From assembly GCA_964427155.1 (NCBI GenBank), contig CAYRSC010000020.1, forward strand, positions 86,355-150,354: a stretch of 64,000 nt of DNA. Reading direction: 5' to 3'. The stretch is from Desulfothermus sp964427155. Its GTDB lineage: Bacteria > Desulfobacterota > Desulfovibrionia > Desulfovibrionales > Desulfothermaceae. The translations under genes and the position numbers were made by a program. Positions 7,600-16,572 of this stretch are shown one piece after another; the first letter of the stretch is position 1; the number at the start of each line of letters is the position of its first letter. The notes under the pieces were generated by a model. That model was not told the DNA's origin. It did not search any database and was given only the letters and a program-made list of their open reading frames with translations.

Positions 7600-9882
7600 T
7601 CATCCTAAACGGTGAACACCAAGATAGGCCTGTCCCAGAGAGATAGACTCATCGTTTGGAGAGAGGTGAGAGGGGAGAACCAGTTCCATTCCCCTTTTTG
7701 TCATCTCTCTCTCAAGTGCCTCCACCAGGGCCATATTCTGAAAAACCCCTCCTCCACCCACCACCTTCTTTATCCCCACATCCCTAGAGATGAGATATGC
7801 AGTCTGCGCCAGGGAGGCGGCAAGGCCAAGGTGGAACCTCCTACTTATAACCGAGGGTTTCTCTCCCTTACCTATATCCTCCACCACCGCTGCCACTATC
7901 TCTCTGCTATCCATCACATACCCACCACTTTGGGCACATATACCCATGGGATAAGATGAGTCAACACCCCTGTCCTGGATGTGCTCCAGGGCCACTGCCC
8001 CTTCCCCCTCATAAGTCACCACCCTTTTAATCCCAAGAAGAGAGGATACTGCATCAAATAACCTACCGCAACTGGTGGTTATAGGAGAATTAACCCCCTT
8101 TCTCACCATTTCAAGGATCACATCCCCCCTCCTCGGTTGCACTTCATGAATAAATTTATCCACGTCCCCTCCAATCTCCAGGAGATAAGATAGGGCCATC
8201 CTCCATATCTCCACACTGGCCACATCCCCCCCTGGCATCCTCACAGGATATAGATGGGCAAGGCGTTTAAAACTGAGGTCCTTTTCCACAAAAAGCACCT
8301 CCCCTCCCCAGACGGTCCCATCTGTGCCCAGGCCCACTCCATCCAGAGCAAGGCCTATAACAGGTGCCTCAATCCCCCTATCTGCCATTGTGGCAAGGAT
8401 ATGGGCATGGTGATGTTGCACCCTTATCACCTCTTTTCCCTGCTCCATGGCGAATCTGGTGGATAGATAGTCTGGATGCATATCCGCACAAATGGCCCTA
8501 GGAGAGACCTTTAATATCTTCTGATAGTGCTGGATGGTCTCCTGGAAATATTCATAGGTATTCAGATTCTTGAGGTCTCCAATGTACTGGGAGACAAAGG
8601 CATGAGCCCCTTTTATAAGACAAATGGTATTTTTGAGTTCTGCCCCAACGGCCAGCACACAAGGAAATCTCTTTGATAAGGAAATAGGAGAAGGGACAAA
8701 TCCCCTCGCCCTCCTATAAAAAAATAACCTCCCCTTTTTGACCCTCACCACTGAATCATCACACCTGATAAGGATGTCCCTATTGTGAAGAAGGAAAAAA
8801 GAAACCAGACCCTCAAGACGTTCCACAGCCTCTCTATTGCCTATACAAATAGGCTCTGAGGCCCTATTACCAGAGGTCATTATCAAAAGAGGCAATCTAT
8901 GAGGGGGTAAATATTTCTTCAAGAAATAAAACAGGACATGGTGAAGGGGAGTATAGGGAAGCATCACCCCAATCTCATCAGTATCGGGGGCAATATTTGA
9001 AGGAAGAGGAGAAGAGGGGGCCCTTTTTAACAGGACAATGGGACGAATATGACCCTCAAGATGGCCCTTCTCCTCATCTGAAAAAGACACTAACCCCCTC
9101 AGGTCCTCTATACATGCGGCCATTATGGCAAGAGGTTTAGAGGGACGCATTTTTAGTCTGCGAAGTAGGGCTATAACCTCTTCACTGTCTGCACAACAAG
9201 AGATGTGAAAACCCCCCAGTCCCTTTATGGCCAGGATTTTTCCCTGACTAAGATAAGAGGCGGCATATTCAATGGCCTTTACCCCTCTATCTATTACCCT
9301 GCCTTTCCTGTCTTGGAGCCAAACCTCTGGTCCACACAGGTGACAACAGTTGGGTTGGGCATGGAACCTTCTATCCAGAGGATCTTCATACTCCTCCCTG
9401 CACTCTCCACACATCTCAAAGCATGCCATAGAGGTAACACCTCTATCATAGGGAATGGAGCGGGTAATGGTAAAGCGGGGTCCACAGTTGGTGCAGTTTA
9501 TAAAGGGAAAGAGGAACCTGCGATCCCCGGGATCAAATAACTCTTTCAGACAATCAGTACAGGTGGCTATATCCGGAGAGATCAATACCTCGTGTCTCTC
9601 TCCAATCTCACTCCTTTCTATGGTAAACCCCTCAAACACATCTTTACCTACAATCTCCTCCCTCTCTATCCCAATTATCCTGGCCATAGGCGGATATTTC
9701 GTGGAGAGGGCACAGGCAAAGTCTTCAACCGCCTCCCCTTCTCCCTCCACCACTATCTCCACACCCTCATAGTGGTTCTTTACATACCCTGTGAGACCAA
9801 ACCCCTTAGCCAACCTGAACACAAAGGGCCTGAAGCCCACCCCCTGTACCTGTCCCCTTACAACAAACCTTACCCTGACCAA
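7600..9882 (-). CDS. hypF: HypF carbamoyltransferase, [NiFe]-hydrogenase maturation
   Basis: HypF turns carbamoyl phosphate into a thiocarbamate on HypE, the source of the cyanide ligands of the [NiFe] centre. The 760 residues match full length. An acylphosphatase domain opens the protein (GQVQGVGFRPFV at about 9-20), followed by two zinc fingers (CTDC...CTNCGPRF and CFEMCGEC...CCHLCGP). A YrdC-like domain lies at about 200-380 and a Kae1-like domain at the C-terminus (HHAHILATMADRG, LDGVGLGTDGTVWGGE). The start is a TTG at 9880-9882 with AGGGGG four bases upstream. No ATG occurs in frame nearby. No other hyp gene is in the window. It is divergent from the NifX-like gene. Confidence 0.96.
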   Translation of the reverse strand: MVRVRFVVRGQVQGVGFRPFVFRLAKGFGLTGYVKNHYEGVEIVVEGEGEAVEDFACALSTKYPPMARIIGIEREEIVGKDVFEGFTIERSEIGERHEVLISPDIATCTDCLKELFDPGDRRFLFPFINCTNCGPRFTITRSIPYDRGVTSMACFEMCGECREEYEDPLDRRFHAQPNCCHLCGPEVWLQDRKGRVIDRGVKAIEYAASYLSQGKILAIKGLGGFHISCCADSEEVIALLRRLKMRPSKPLAIMAACIEDLRGLVSFSDEEKGHLEGHIRPIVLLKRAPSSPLPSNIAPDTDEIGVMLPYTPLHHVLFYFLKKYLPPHRLPLLIMTSGNRASEPICIGNREAVERLEGLVSFFLLHNRDILIRCDDSVVRVKKGRLFFYRRARGFVPSPISLSKRFPCVLAVGAELKNTICLIKGAHAFVSQYIGDLKNLNTYEYFQETIQHYQKILKVSPRAICADMHPDYLSTRFAMEQGKEVIRVQHHHAHILATMADRGIEAPVIGLALDGVGLGTDGTVWGGEVLFVEKDLSFKRLAHLYPVRMPGGDVASVEIWRMALSYLLEIGGDVDKFIHEVQPRRGDVILEMVRKGVNSPITTSCGRLFDAVSSLLGIKRVVTYEGEGAVALEHIQDRGVDSSYPMGICAQSGGYVMDSREIVAAVVEDIGKGEKPSVISRRFHLGLAASLAQTAYLISRDVGIKKVVGGGGVFQNMALVEALEREMTKRGMELVLPSHLSPNDESISLGQAYLGVHRLG

Positions 9883-9984
9883 GATACCCCCTGCATTGAA
9901 AGATGTATGTGCCTCAATACCAAAAAGCCATAACCTATTGCAAGACCGAAACAGGACAAATAATAAGTCATATATCCTTCTTGT

Positions 9985-10001
9985 GGGCTTATTATAAGCC
10001 C
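9985..10001. promoter_or_regulatory. 17-bp palindrome between hypF and the NifX-like gene
   Basis: GGGCTTAT-T-ATAAGCCC is a perfect palindrome in the 199-base divergent gap, 103 bases from the hypF start and 81 from the NifX-like start. It has no T-run on either side, so an operator is likelier than a terminator. The central ATAA/TTAT also gives a TATAAT on the minus strand inside the palindrome. The regulator is unknown. Confidence 0.45.
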
Positions 10002-10081
10002 AAACAAAGGAAGAGGGGGATGAATGGTCCCTGAGTTATAAGGTCCCTTAAAGGTGGCACTACATATGCTAAGGAGGGGAT

Positions 10082-10459
10082 ATGAAGATATGTATTGCCC
10101 TATTTGAGAATCGTATTTCTTCGGTTTTTGAAAATGCCCGTTGTTTAAGATTATATTATTATTGCCGGGGAGAAGTCCGCTTCGCAGGAGAAATAAAACT
10201 GGATAAAAACATATCCCCTTCCTCCATACTATCCCTTATTTCCTCCTGGGGAGCGGACATCCTATTATGCGGCGCCATAGAAAAAGAAAGTAAGGATTTT
10301 CTTATCCACAGGGGGATTCAGGTGGAGGACTGGCTGGGGGGACAACTGGAGGATGTAATATCTGCCCTTAAAAGGGGAGATCTCTCCTCTTTGTGTACTC
10401 CAGGGAGGAATATGGAGCAGGATATTACATTGGACTTGACAAAAAACAATATGGAATAA
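10082..10459 (+). CDS. NifX/NifB-type iron-molybdenum cofactor-binding family protein
   Basis: The 125 residues fit the dinitrogenase iron-molybdenum cofactor family (NifX, C-terminal NifB, VnfX). The protein opens with MKICIALFENRISSVFENA, the usual first strand and 'v-s-hFg-A' region. GADILLCGAIEKESKDFLIHRGIQV follows, the paired strand-helix that ends in a GI-x-V turn. Outside nitrogenase systems such proteins carry or protect Fe-S or Mo-Fe-S clusters in anaerobes. AAGGAGG lies five bases before the ATG. The tail after residue 100 has no family match I recognise. It heads a three-gene unit with an NBP35-like ATPase and an MBL-fold protein. Confidence 0.8.
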   Translation: MKICIALFENRISSVFENARCLRLYYYCRGEVRFAGEIKLDKNISPSSILSLISSWGADILLCGAIEKESKDFLIHRGIQVEDWLGGQLEDVISALKRGDLSSLCTPGRNMEQDITLDLTKNNME

Positions 10460-10514
10460 AACCTTATATGCCACCTGGTGCAGCAGGGAAAAATACTAAA
10501 CTGAAAATGGAGGT

Positions 10515-11393
10515 ATGGAGCCTATGAGTGAGACTTCTTGCAACAAAGAGGTAAAGGATTGTGAGAGCTGTTCCAGCAGGGCAACCTGCAAGGAAAAGGA
10601 GATAAAGGACGAAAAACTAAAAAAGACCCTGAGCAGGATAAAACACAAGCTAGTCATCCTCTCGGGAAAGGGAGGAGTTGGTAAGAGCAGTATCGCAACC
10701 AATATTGCAGTGGGACTTTCCTTAAAAGGGAAAAAGGTGGGTCTCATGGATGTGGACGTACACGGCCCCAGTATCCCACGGCTACTGAAACTGGAAGGTG
10801 CCAGGCCAGAGGTGGGAGGAGCAGGCATGTATCCCATAGCGTGGTCAAAAAACCTCTCTGTGATCTCCCTGGGTTTCCTCCTCCCCTCCAAAGAGGACTC
10901 TGTGATATGGAGGGGCCCTCTCAAGATGGGGCTTATAAAACAGTTTATTGAGGATGTGGTATGGGGGATGCTGGATTACCTGGTGGTGGACTGCCCTCCA
11001 GGCACAGGGGACGAGCCCCTTTCGGTAATGCAGCTCCTGGGGCAGGATGCCCGTGCAGTAATCGTGACTACTCCCCAGGCCGTGGCAGTGGATGATGTAA
11101 GGAGATCTGTAAACTTTTGTCGTCACACAGGCAATCCAGTGGTGGGCATCATTGAGAACATGAGTGGTTTTGTATGTCCCAATTGCGGTAAGAAGGTAGA
11201 TATATTTAAAAGTGGCGGAGGAGAGAGGCTCGCCAGGGAGATGGACGTTCCGTTTCTAGGAAAGATACCCCTTGATCCCAAATTGGTGGAGGCAGGGGAT
11301 GCAGGGGATGTCTTTATAAAACACTTCCCAGAATGTGAGGCATCCAAGGCCATGGAAAAGGTCCTGGAGGCCATCTTAGCTCTGGAAAAATAA
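10515..11393 (+). CDS. Mrp/NBP35-type Fe-S cluster carrier ATPase
   Basis: This P-loop ATPase of 292 residues binds and delivers Fe-S clusters. The deviant Walker A is GKGGVGKSS at about residues 52-60, with DVDVHGPSIPRL and DCPPGTGDEP following as in all Mrp/NBP35 proteins. The C-terminal cluster motif is CPNCG. An N-terminal extension holds four cysteines (C-x6-C-x2-C-x5-C), like the ferredoxin-type site of NBP35 but with shorter first spacing. Two starts are possible. The ATG at 10515 lies one base after GGAGG, and the ATG at 10524 ten bases after it, so the later one may be the real one. It sits between the NifX-like and MBL-fold genes. Confidence 0.9.
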   Translation: MEPMSETSCNKEVKDCESCSSRATCKEKEIKDEKLKKTLSRIKHKLVILSGKGGVGKSSIATNIAVGLSLKGKKVGLMDVDVHGPSIPRLLKLEGARPEVGGAGMYPIAWSKNLSVISLGFLLPSKEDSVIWRGPLKMGLIKQFIEDVVWGMLDYLVVDCPPGTGDEPLSVMQLLGQDARAVIVTTPQAVAVDDVRRSVNFCRHTGNPVVGIIENMSGFVCPNCGKKVDIFKSGGGERLAREMDVPFLGKIPLDPKLVEAGDAGDVFIKHFPECEASKAMEKVLEAILALEK

Positions 11394-11415
11394 TAAAATG
11401 ATGAGGGGATGAACG

Positions 11416-12255
11416 ATGGAAGAGACAAGATTCACCCTGTTGTGTGATAACAATGCATCTGCCCTTTTTGGGGTACTAGGTGAACATGGATTTTCCATGC
11501 TCATAGAAAGGGGAGGAGAGAAAGTCCTCTTTGATACAGGACAGGGATTTACCCTGGCACACAATGCCCATGTCCTTGGCGTAGATCTCAGAGAAATATC
11601 CCATGTGGTCATAAGTCATGGCCACTACGACCACACAGGGGGCCTGGAAGAGGTGCTACATCCCTCCAGGGAGATCTCCATCCATCTTCATCCCCATTGC
11701 TTTAAACCCAAATATGCCTCCCTGAGCCCCGAGGCCCAGGTATTTATCGGGATGAAATTGTCAAAAGAATATATAGAGGGAAGGAGAGGGAGGATAAATA
11801 CCATCACTGAGTTTAAGGAGGTGGTTCCTGGGATATATTTTTCTGGGGAGATAGAGCAGGAAGAAGAGTTCTCCATCAAGGACCCAAGACTCCTTGCAGA
11901 GATAGATGGAAAGATACAACCTGATCCCTTTAAAGACGATATCTCCCTCCTGGTGGAGACCCATTCAGGACCCATTGTGGTGTTAGGGTGTGCTCATGCA
12001 GGGGTGGTAAATATCCTGCGTCACTTCTCTAGGGAGACAGGTCTAAAAAAATTTCATGGGATAATCGGAGGCACCCACCTGGGATTCTTTCCCCCGGGGG
12101 ATGCCCTTGATAACATATTAAAGGAAATGGAAAGGTTCTCTCTGGAATTTATAGCCCCATGTCATTGTACTGGTCCTGTGGCCGCCGCCCATTGCCACAG
12201 GAGGTTTGGAGACAGGTTTGAATTTGTGGGCGCAGGCTGGAAAAGGACATTTTAA
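11416..12255 (+). CDS. MBL-fold metallo-hydrolase
   Basis: The 279-residue metallo-beta-lactamase-fold protein has the metal-binding motif SHGHYDHTGG, then GCAHAGVVN, GGTHLGFF and a late CHCTG. This layout matches the family annotated as 7,8-dihydropterin-6-methyl-4-(beta-D-ribofuranosyl)aminobenzene-5'-phosphate synthase-like. That name is inherited from an archaeal member, and the substrate here is not known. The family often stands beside NifX-like and Mrp-like genes in sulfate reducers. The last four bases overlap the stop of the convergent cobalamin gene. Confidence 0.82.
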   Translation: MEETRFTLLCDNNASALFGVLGEHGFSMLIERGGEKVLFDTGQGFTLAHNAHVLGVDLREISHVVISHGHYDHTGGLEEVLHPSREISIHLHPHCFKPKYASLSPEAQVFIGMKLSKEYIEGRRGRINTITEFKEVVPGIYFSGEIEQEEEFSIKDPRLLAEIDGKIQPDPFKDDISLLVETHSGPIVVLGCAHAGVVNILRHFSRETGLKKFHGIIGGTHLGFFPPGDALDNILKEMERFSLEFIAPCHCTGPVAAAHCHRRFGDRFEFVGAGWKRTF

Positions 12256-14849
12256 GAGATAAGAGAAAGTATCTTCTCCAGGTCAAGGGAGTCTCTCAGG
12301 ACCTGGGCAAGTTCATCCAATTTCTTCTCTATATCAAAAATCACCTGTATGCGGGAGAGGGGAGGATACCCCTTGTTTTGTCTGAGTCTGTCCAAAAACC
12401 AGCGTCTAAATGTATCTGTATCAAATATTCCATGGAGATAGCTTCCCCAGATATACATATCTTTTCGGCCAAATCCAATTTCTTCTCCCCTTGCATTCTT
12501 CACCACTGCCACCACCGACTCCTCCACGGGATATGTCTTTCCATGGTGTATCTCATATCCCTTTAATCTTATTCCCGAAGGGATATGGAGGGCATCTGTC
12601 TGAGTCAATGTCTTTTCCCTCTCCAGTTCAGATACCAGGGGTAACAGGGAAAGCCCTTTCATGGTATCAAGTGATGACTCCAGACAATAAGGGTCATGGA
12701 TTACCTCCCCCAGCATCTGAAAACCTCCGCATATCCCTATAATCTCACATCCCCCTTTAGATGCTATCTCCTTTAATACGCCGGCGATTCCAGAAGAGAA
12801 AAGGAACTGGCAATCCGTTATAACACTCTTACTACCAGGAATTATTATGGCATCAAAGGATTTTTCCCTTAACCCAGAGGCATCTCTTACTATCTCCACA
12901 TATACATCTGGCTCCAGCAACAGGGGGTCCAGGTCTGTAAAGTTAGAGATATGAGGCAGGTCTATACATGCAATCCTTACAGGGGCATCTTGCTTTTGAG
13001 ACAACTTGTCCCATCTTCCCTTAAAAGAGACAGAATCTTCCTCTGGCAATCCCAGTTCCCTTATATAGGGGACTATCCCCAGGAAAGGCTTTCCAGTCAC
13101 AGAAGTGGTATATTCCAGGGCAGGCCCCAGCAATTCCTCGTCGCCCCTGAATTTATTTATTATAAGACCCTCAATCAACTCCCTCTCCCATATATTCATG
13201 AGAGAGAGGGTACCCACAAAGGATGCAAATACTCCCCCCCTATCTATATCTCCTATCAAAAAGGTCTTGGCCCTGGCATATCTGGCCATCTCCATATTGG
13301 TTATATCGTGGGACTTCAGATTTATCTCTGCAGGACTACCTGCCCCCTCCATCACTATTACATCAAATTCCCGGGCAAGGGAATCATAGGCATCCCTCAC
13401 TATGGGGAGGAGTTCCTTCTTAAATTTTATATACTCCTCCACATCCATGTTACCCACAGGCCGACCCATGACAATCACCTGAGATCCAGTATCAGAGCTG
13501 GGTTTCAAGAGCACTGGATTCATCCTCACATCGGGCTCCAGTTTACAGGCCTGAGCCTGAAGGACCTGGGCCCTTCCCATCTCTCCCCCATCTATTGTAA
13601 CGTAAGAGTTTAAAGACATATTCTGGGCCTTAAAAGGGGCCACCCCAAGGCCCTCCTGAAGCAGGATCCGACACATCCCAGCGGCAAGTATGCTCTTGCC
13701 TGCATTGGAACATGTACCCACAAACATAATAGCTGGAGTGGAAATTGAAGTGGTGGGTCGCAGGGTAGAAAAGACCTTGTTCTTAGCCTCCACTACCTCT
13801 TTTAGGACACCTGTGAAAAATCTGTTTTCCTCCCTCCCTCTCACTGCCACCCGGATAAAATCCCTTGTAAGCCCCCTATAATTGGAACAATCCCTTATAA
13901 GTATCTTATATTCAAAGAGCCTTTGTTGAAGGAGAGGGGCATTTATCCCCCTACTGAGAAGTTTTATAAGAAAAAAATTCGCATCTGAGGGAAACACCCT
14001 TATCCCCTCTATCTCTATGAGCCCATTGAAAAATTCCTGTTTTAATCTCCTTACCTCTTCTGCGGCCTTTTGCTTAAATTCCCCATCCACCAAGAACCTC
14101 TCCCCACACCTCAGGGATACCAGATTAACAGACCAGGGAGGTAACATCTCTCTTATCCGGGCAATGAGGCCCCTCTCCCCTATAAGGGCCCCTAACCTTA
14201 ATCCAGGGATGGAGAAGAACTTGGTATAGGACAAAAGTACTGCCACATTAGGGGGTCTATCTTCATATGCCCTACCCTTTTGTGGACAAAAATCTGCAAA
14301 TGCCTCATCTATCAAAAACAATGAGTGTGGATGAGAATGGGCAAGGAGATAGAGGTCCTCAAGGGGGAAAACCCCTCCTACAGGATTAGAGGGTCGTCCC
14401 AAAAATACCAGAGATGGAGAGGAAAGATATTTCTCCAGCACTTTCACGTCCAAAGAGAAATTTTCTTCCTCCTTAAGATACACAAAGGTTATATCCTTCT
14501 TACCTATCTCACATGCCCTTTCATAGTCCACATAGGAGGGAACAGGGATAAGCGCCTTGGGGATATCAATGGCGCGGGGAAGAAGATAGAGCAATTCACT
14601 GGATCCATTGCCAAAGAGGATTTCATCTCTCTCTACTTTATATACCTCACATGCCCTGGAGATGAGTCCCTCATTATCAATGGGGGGATAATGCACCACC
14701 TCCTCATAGGCATTTTCCAGAATCTGTTTTACATACAGGGGCGGACCCACAGGGTTTATATTGGCTGAAAAATCCAGGACCTCCACCACAGAACATCCCA
14801 CACCACTGGCAAAAGAAAACACATTCCCCCCGTGACCAAATTTATCCAT
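12252..14849 (-). CDS. cobQ: fusion of CobD-type PLP decarboxylase and cobyric acid synthase CobQ
   Basis: Two cobalamin-pathway enzymes are joined in one frame of about 865 residues. The first 365 or so residues are a PLP-dependent aminotransferase-fold protein like CobD (L-threonine-O-3-phosphate decarboxylase): HGGNVFSFA near the start, DFSANINPVGPP, a Lys in SYTKFFSIPGLRLGAL, and an Arg-containing end. The rest is CobQ (CbiP), which amidates adenosylcobyrinic acid: TCSNAGKSILAAGM, KAQNMSLNSYVT, DIDRGGVFASFVGT, and a class I amidotransferase domain with IIGICGGFQMLG and a final YLHGIFD. The start at 14847-14849 is chosen because AGGAG lies nine bases upstream and HGGN then falls at its usual place. 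The stop overlaps the convergent MBL-fold gene. Confidence 0.92.
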   Translation of the reverse strand: MDKFGHGGNVFSFASGVGCSVVEVLDFSANINPVGPPLYVKQILENAYEEVVHYPPIDNEGLISRACEVYKVERDEILFGNGSSELLYLLPRAIDIPKALIPVPSYVDYERACEIGKKDITFVYLKEEENFSLDVKVLEKYLSSPSLVFLGRPSNPVGGVFPLEDLYLLAHSHPHSLFLIDEAFADFCPQKGRAYEDRPPNVAVLLSYTKFFSIPGLRLGALIGERGLIARIREMLPPWSVNLVSLRCGERFLVDGEFKQKAAEEVRRLKQEFFNGLIEIEGIRVFPSDANFFLIKLLSRGINAPLLQQRLFEYKILIRDCSNYRGLTRDFIRVAVRGREENRFFTGVLKEVVEAKNKVFSTLRPTTSISTPAIMFVGTCSNAGKSILAAGMCRILLQEGLGVAPFKAQNMSLNSYVTIDGGEMGRAQVLQAQACKLEPDVRMNPVLLKPSSDTGSQVIVMGRPVGNMDVEEYIKFKKELLPIVRDAYDSLAREFDVIVMEGAGSPAEINLKSHDITNMEMARYARAKTFLIGDIDRGGVFASFVGTLSLMNIWERELIEGLIINKFRGDEELLGPALEYTTSVTGKPFLGIVPYIRELGLPEEDSVSFKGRWDKLSQKQDAPVRIACIDLPHISNFTDLDPLLLEPDVYVEIVRDASGLREKSFDAIIIPGSKSVITDCQFLFSSGIAGVLKEIASKGGCEIIGICGGFQMLGEVIHDPYCLESSLDTMKGLSLLPLVSELEREKTLTQTDALHIPSGIRLKGYEIHHGKTYPVEESVVAVVKNARGEEIGFGRKDMYIWGSYLHGIFDTDTFRRWFLDRLRQNKGYPPLSRIQVIFDIEKKLDELAQVLRDSLDLEKILSLIS

Positions 14850-14930
14850 CTGTGGATACTCCTTGACTTTTTGTATAAGGTGTAGTCTAGAGAGATTCAT
14901 TATGCAAGGGAATTTATGAGGAGAAGGATA

Positions 14931-15908
14931 ATGGAGCATAAAAAAAATACCATCCTTAGATACCTATTGTGCCTCTTTGCTCTTGTCTCTGGACTTATTC
15001 TCCTGACAGATGTCTATCTCATGGCACGGGGACGTGGGGGGCTCTGTTCCACATCTGGTTGCAAGGTGGCATCCACCATGCTCTCCATCAGGGAACCCCT
15101 GCTCATCCTTGCAGGGGCATGTCTCTACCTCTTCCTCTTTCTCCTCTTTTTCTTTGAAGGAAGATATGAGAAAAAAATACTATCCCGTATCTCCTGGCTA
15201 CTCATATACGCATCCCTGGCCTTTGATGGGGTCCTTATTGGACATCTAATAAAGACCCACACCCTGTGTTATCTGTGCATCTCCATGGCCATCTCCCTAT
15301 TTCTCCTCTTAATATTCTATTCCCTATACAAGTCATCTCCCATGGCCCTGGCCCTAGGCACAGCAATATGGTTATCTAGCCTCTCTGCAACATATATCCT
15401 AAAACCCATCTCACCACCTCCCCCTCGCATGGAAAAGGGGATAATGATACATATACCATCCAGAGGGGTAGCAAAGTTCAGGGCAAATCTCTTTGTGAGC
15501 CTACACTGTATTCATTGCTATCATCTCCTCTATAATCTGGCCCACCTCAAGAAAAAGAACGATGTGGAGTGGAATATCTATTTTCTGGCGAGCTCCCCAG
15601 AGGACAAAGAAAGGATAGCCCATATGCTGGCGGACAAGGACCTAAAGGAGCATCCCTTTAAGGTCATCCTGAAATACAGGGATATGGAAAAGGTGGGATC
15701 CATCCCCATTCCTCCCTATGTGGAAAAGAGGTTAAAGGCCACCCAGCTATTCTTCAAATGGAACAGGTTTCAGGGGGTTCCCCTTCTCATAGCAACATCT
15801 CCTTCCGTAAAGATGACCATTATGGGGGTGAGGGAGATTGCCAGGTTTCTGCTGGAAGAAAAGATAGTAAAAAAGTGGTATTTCTTCAGGGAAGTGCCCC
15901 GCCCTTAA
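14931..15908 (+). CDS. VKOR-family membrane oxidoreductase fused to a thioredoxin-like domain
   Basis: The N-terminal half is a vitamin K epoxide reductase-like four-helix membrane domain with both cysteine pairs: CSTSGC in the first loop and the membrane C-x-x-C in TLCYLC. These pass electrons from thiols to quinone. After a Pro-rich linker (about residue 165) a soluble domain begins with SLHCIHCYHLL, a thioredoxin/DsbA-type C-x-x-C, and a cis-Pro-like GVPLLIAT near residue 285. Such fusions make disulfide bonds in exported proteins. The ATG at 14931 has AGGAG seven bases upstream. A second ATG at 14916 with AAGGGA is also possible and adds five residues. The 3' end overlaps the convergent lipoprotein gene by 23 bases. 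Confidence 0.85.
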   Translation: MEHKKNTILRYLLCLFALVSGLILLTDVYLMARGRGGLCSTSGCKVASTMLSIREPLLILAGACLYLFLFLLFFFEGRYEKKILSRISWLLIYASLAFDGVLIGHLIKTHTLCYLCISMAISLFLLLIFYSLYKSSPMALALGTAIWLSSLSATYILKPISPPPPRMEKGIMIHIPSRGVAKFRANLFVSLHCIHCYHLLYNLAHLKKKNDVEWNIYFLASSPEDKERIAHMLADKDLKEHPFKVILKYRDMEKVGSIPIPPYVEKRLKATQLFFKWNRFQGVPLLIATSPSVKMTIMGVREIARFLLEEKIVKKWYFFREVPRP

Positions 15909-16572
15909 AGGGACGTTTCTCTTTACACAAATGAAGTCCTCTCAGACATTGATTAATTCCCTCCTCTGCCAGCTCAATGGCCTTTACCCACCTCCCTCGC
16001 CGTCTTAAAAATTTCTTGATGGACAATAGATTCTCCATAAGGGGCCTTTGTTCCTCCTCAAATATATAGGAAGAAACAAGGGACCTTTTATGAACATCTA
16101 TAAGACTCATGGAAAGTACCACCCTTGCAGGGACAAACACCCCCCAATCACCCCCCTCTCGTTCCCTGAACTCAAGGAGTTGAGGGACCAGGATGTAATC
16201 TGCGGGGATACACGCACCTATCTTACTCCAGAACAAAATAGGATTGGATATGTTCGCCTCTTCCCTTCGGGTCAATATCTCCATACACTGCCGGGTAATA
16301 TGAAGAGATAGGACATGGAGATCACATGAAGAGGTGAGTTGCTTCATAAGATAGGCATCTAGCTTCTTGAGCTGCGAAGGAGAGGGCCTGGAGGCCCCCT
16401 TTAATAGGCACCCAGAGATCACCTCCCACGGGAGGGAGGGACAGGTAATGGGAGCCACGGCAAGGGTCTTTCCCGGCCTTATTGGAAAGGGTCCCTGTTT
16501 TGGACCACATCCGCAAATGAGTATCAGGAGAAGAAAGGACCATGCCCACAAAAAAGAACCTAAGCGTCTCAT
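15886..16572 (-). CDS. predicted lipoprotein of unknown function
   Basis: The 228-residue product starts MRRLGSFLWAWSFLLLILICGC, a signal peptide ending in a lipobox with Cys at about residue 22. The mature part contains LAVAPITCPS near residue 36 and a mixed strand-helix pattern; I recognise no family. The start overlaps the hisB stop by four bases (ATGA), so it is the last gene of the guaB-to-hisB run. The 3' end overlaps the convergent VKOR fusion gene by 23 bases. Confidence 0.75.
   Translation of the reverse strand: MRRLGSFLWAWSFLLLILICGCGPKQGPFPIRPGKTLAVAPITCPSLPWEVISGCLLKGASRPSPSQLKKLDAYLMKQLTSSCDLHVLSLHITRQCMEILTRREEANISNPILFWSKIGACIPADYILVPQLLEFREREGGDWGVFVPARVVLSMSLIDVHKRSLVSSYIFEEEQRPLMENLLSIKKFLRRRGRWVKAIELAEEGINQCLRGLHLCKEKRPFKGGALP

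Noticed and set aside
10055..10070. TGGCAC-N5-ATGCT, a sigma-54 promoter-like motif with correct GG-N10-GC spacing before the NifX-like gene
   Set aside because: Transcription would start at about 10081, one base before the ATG and after the ribosome-binding site AAGGAGG, so it cannot serve this gene well.
12951..13613. 220-codon plus-strand frame inside the CobD-CobQ gene
   Set aside because: It is antisense to a well-conserved enzyme and shows no recognisable domain.
14850..14930. Possible cobalamin riboswitch before the CobD-CobQ gene
   Set aside because: The gap is only about 80 bases, too short for the known element, and no B12-box-like segment was seen.
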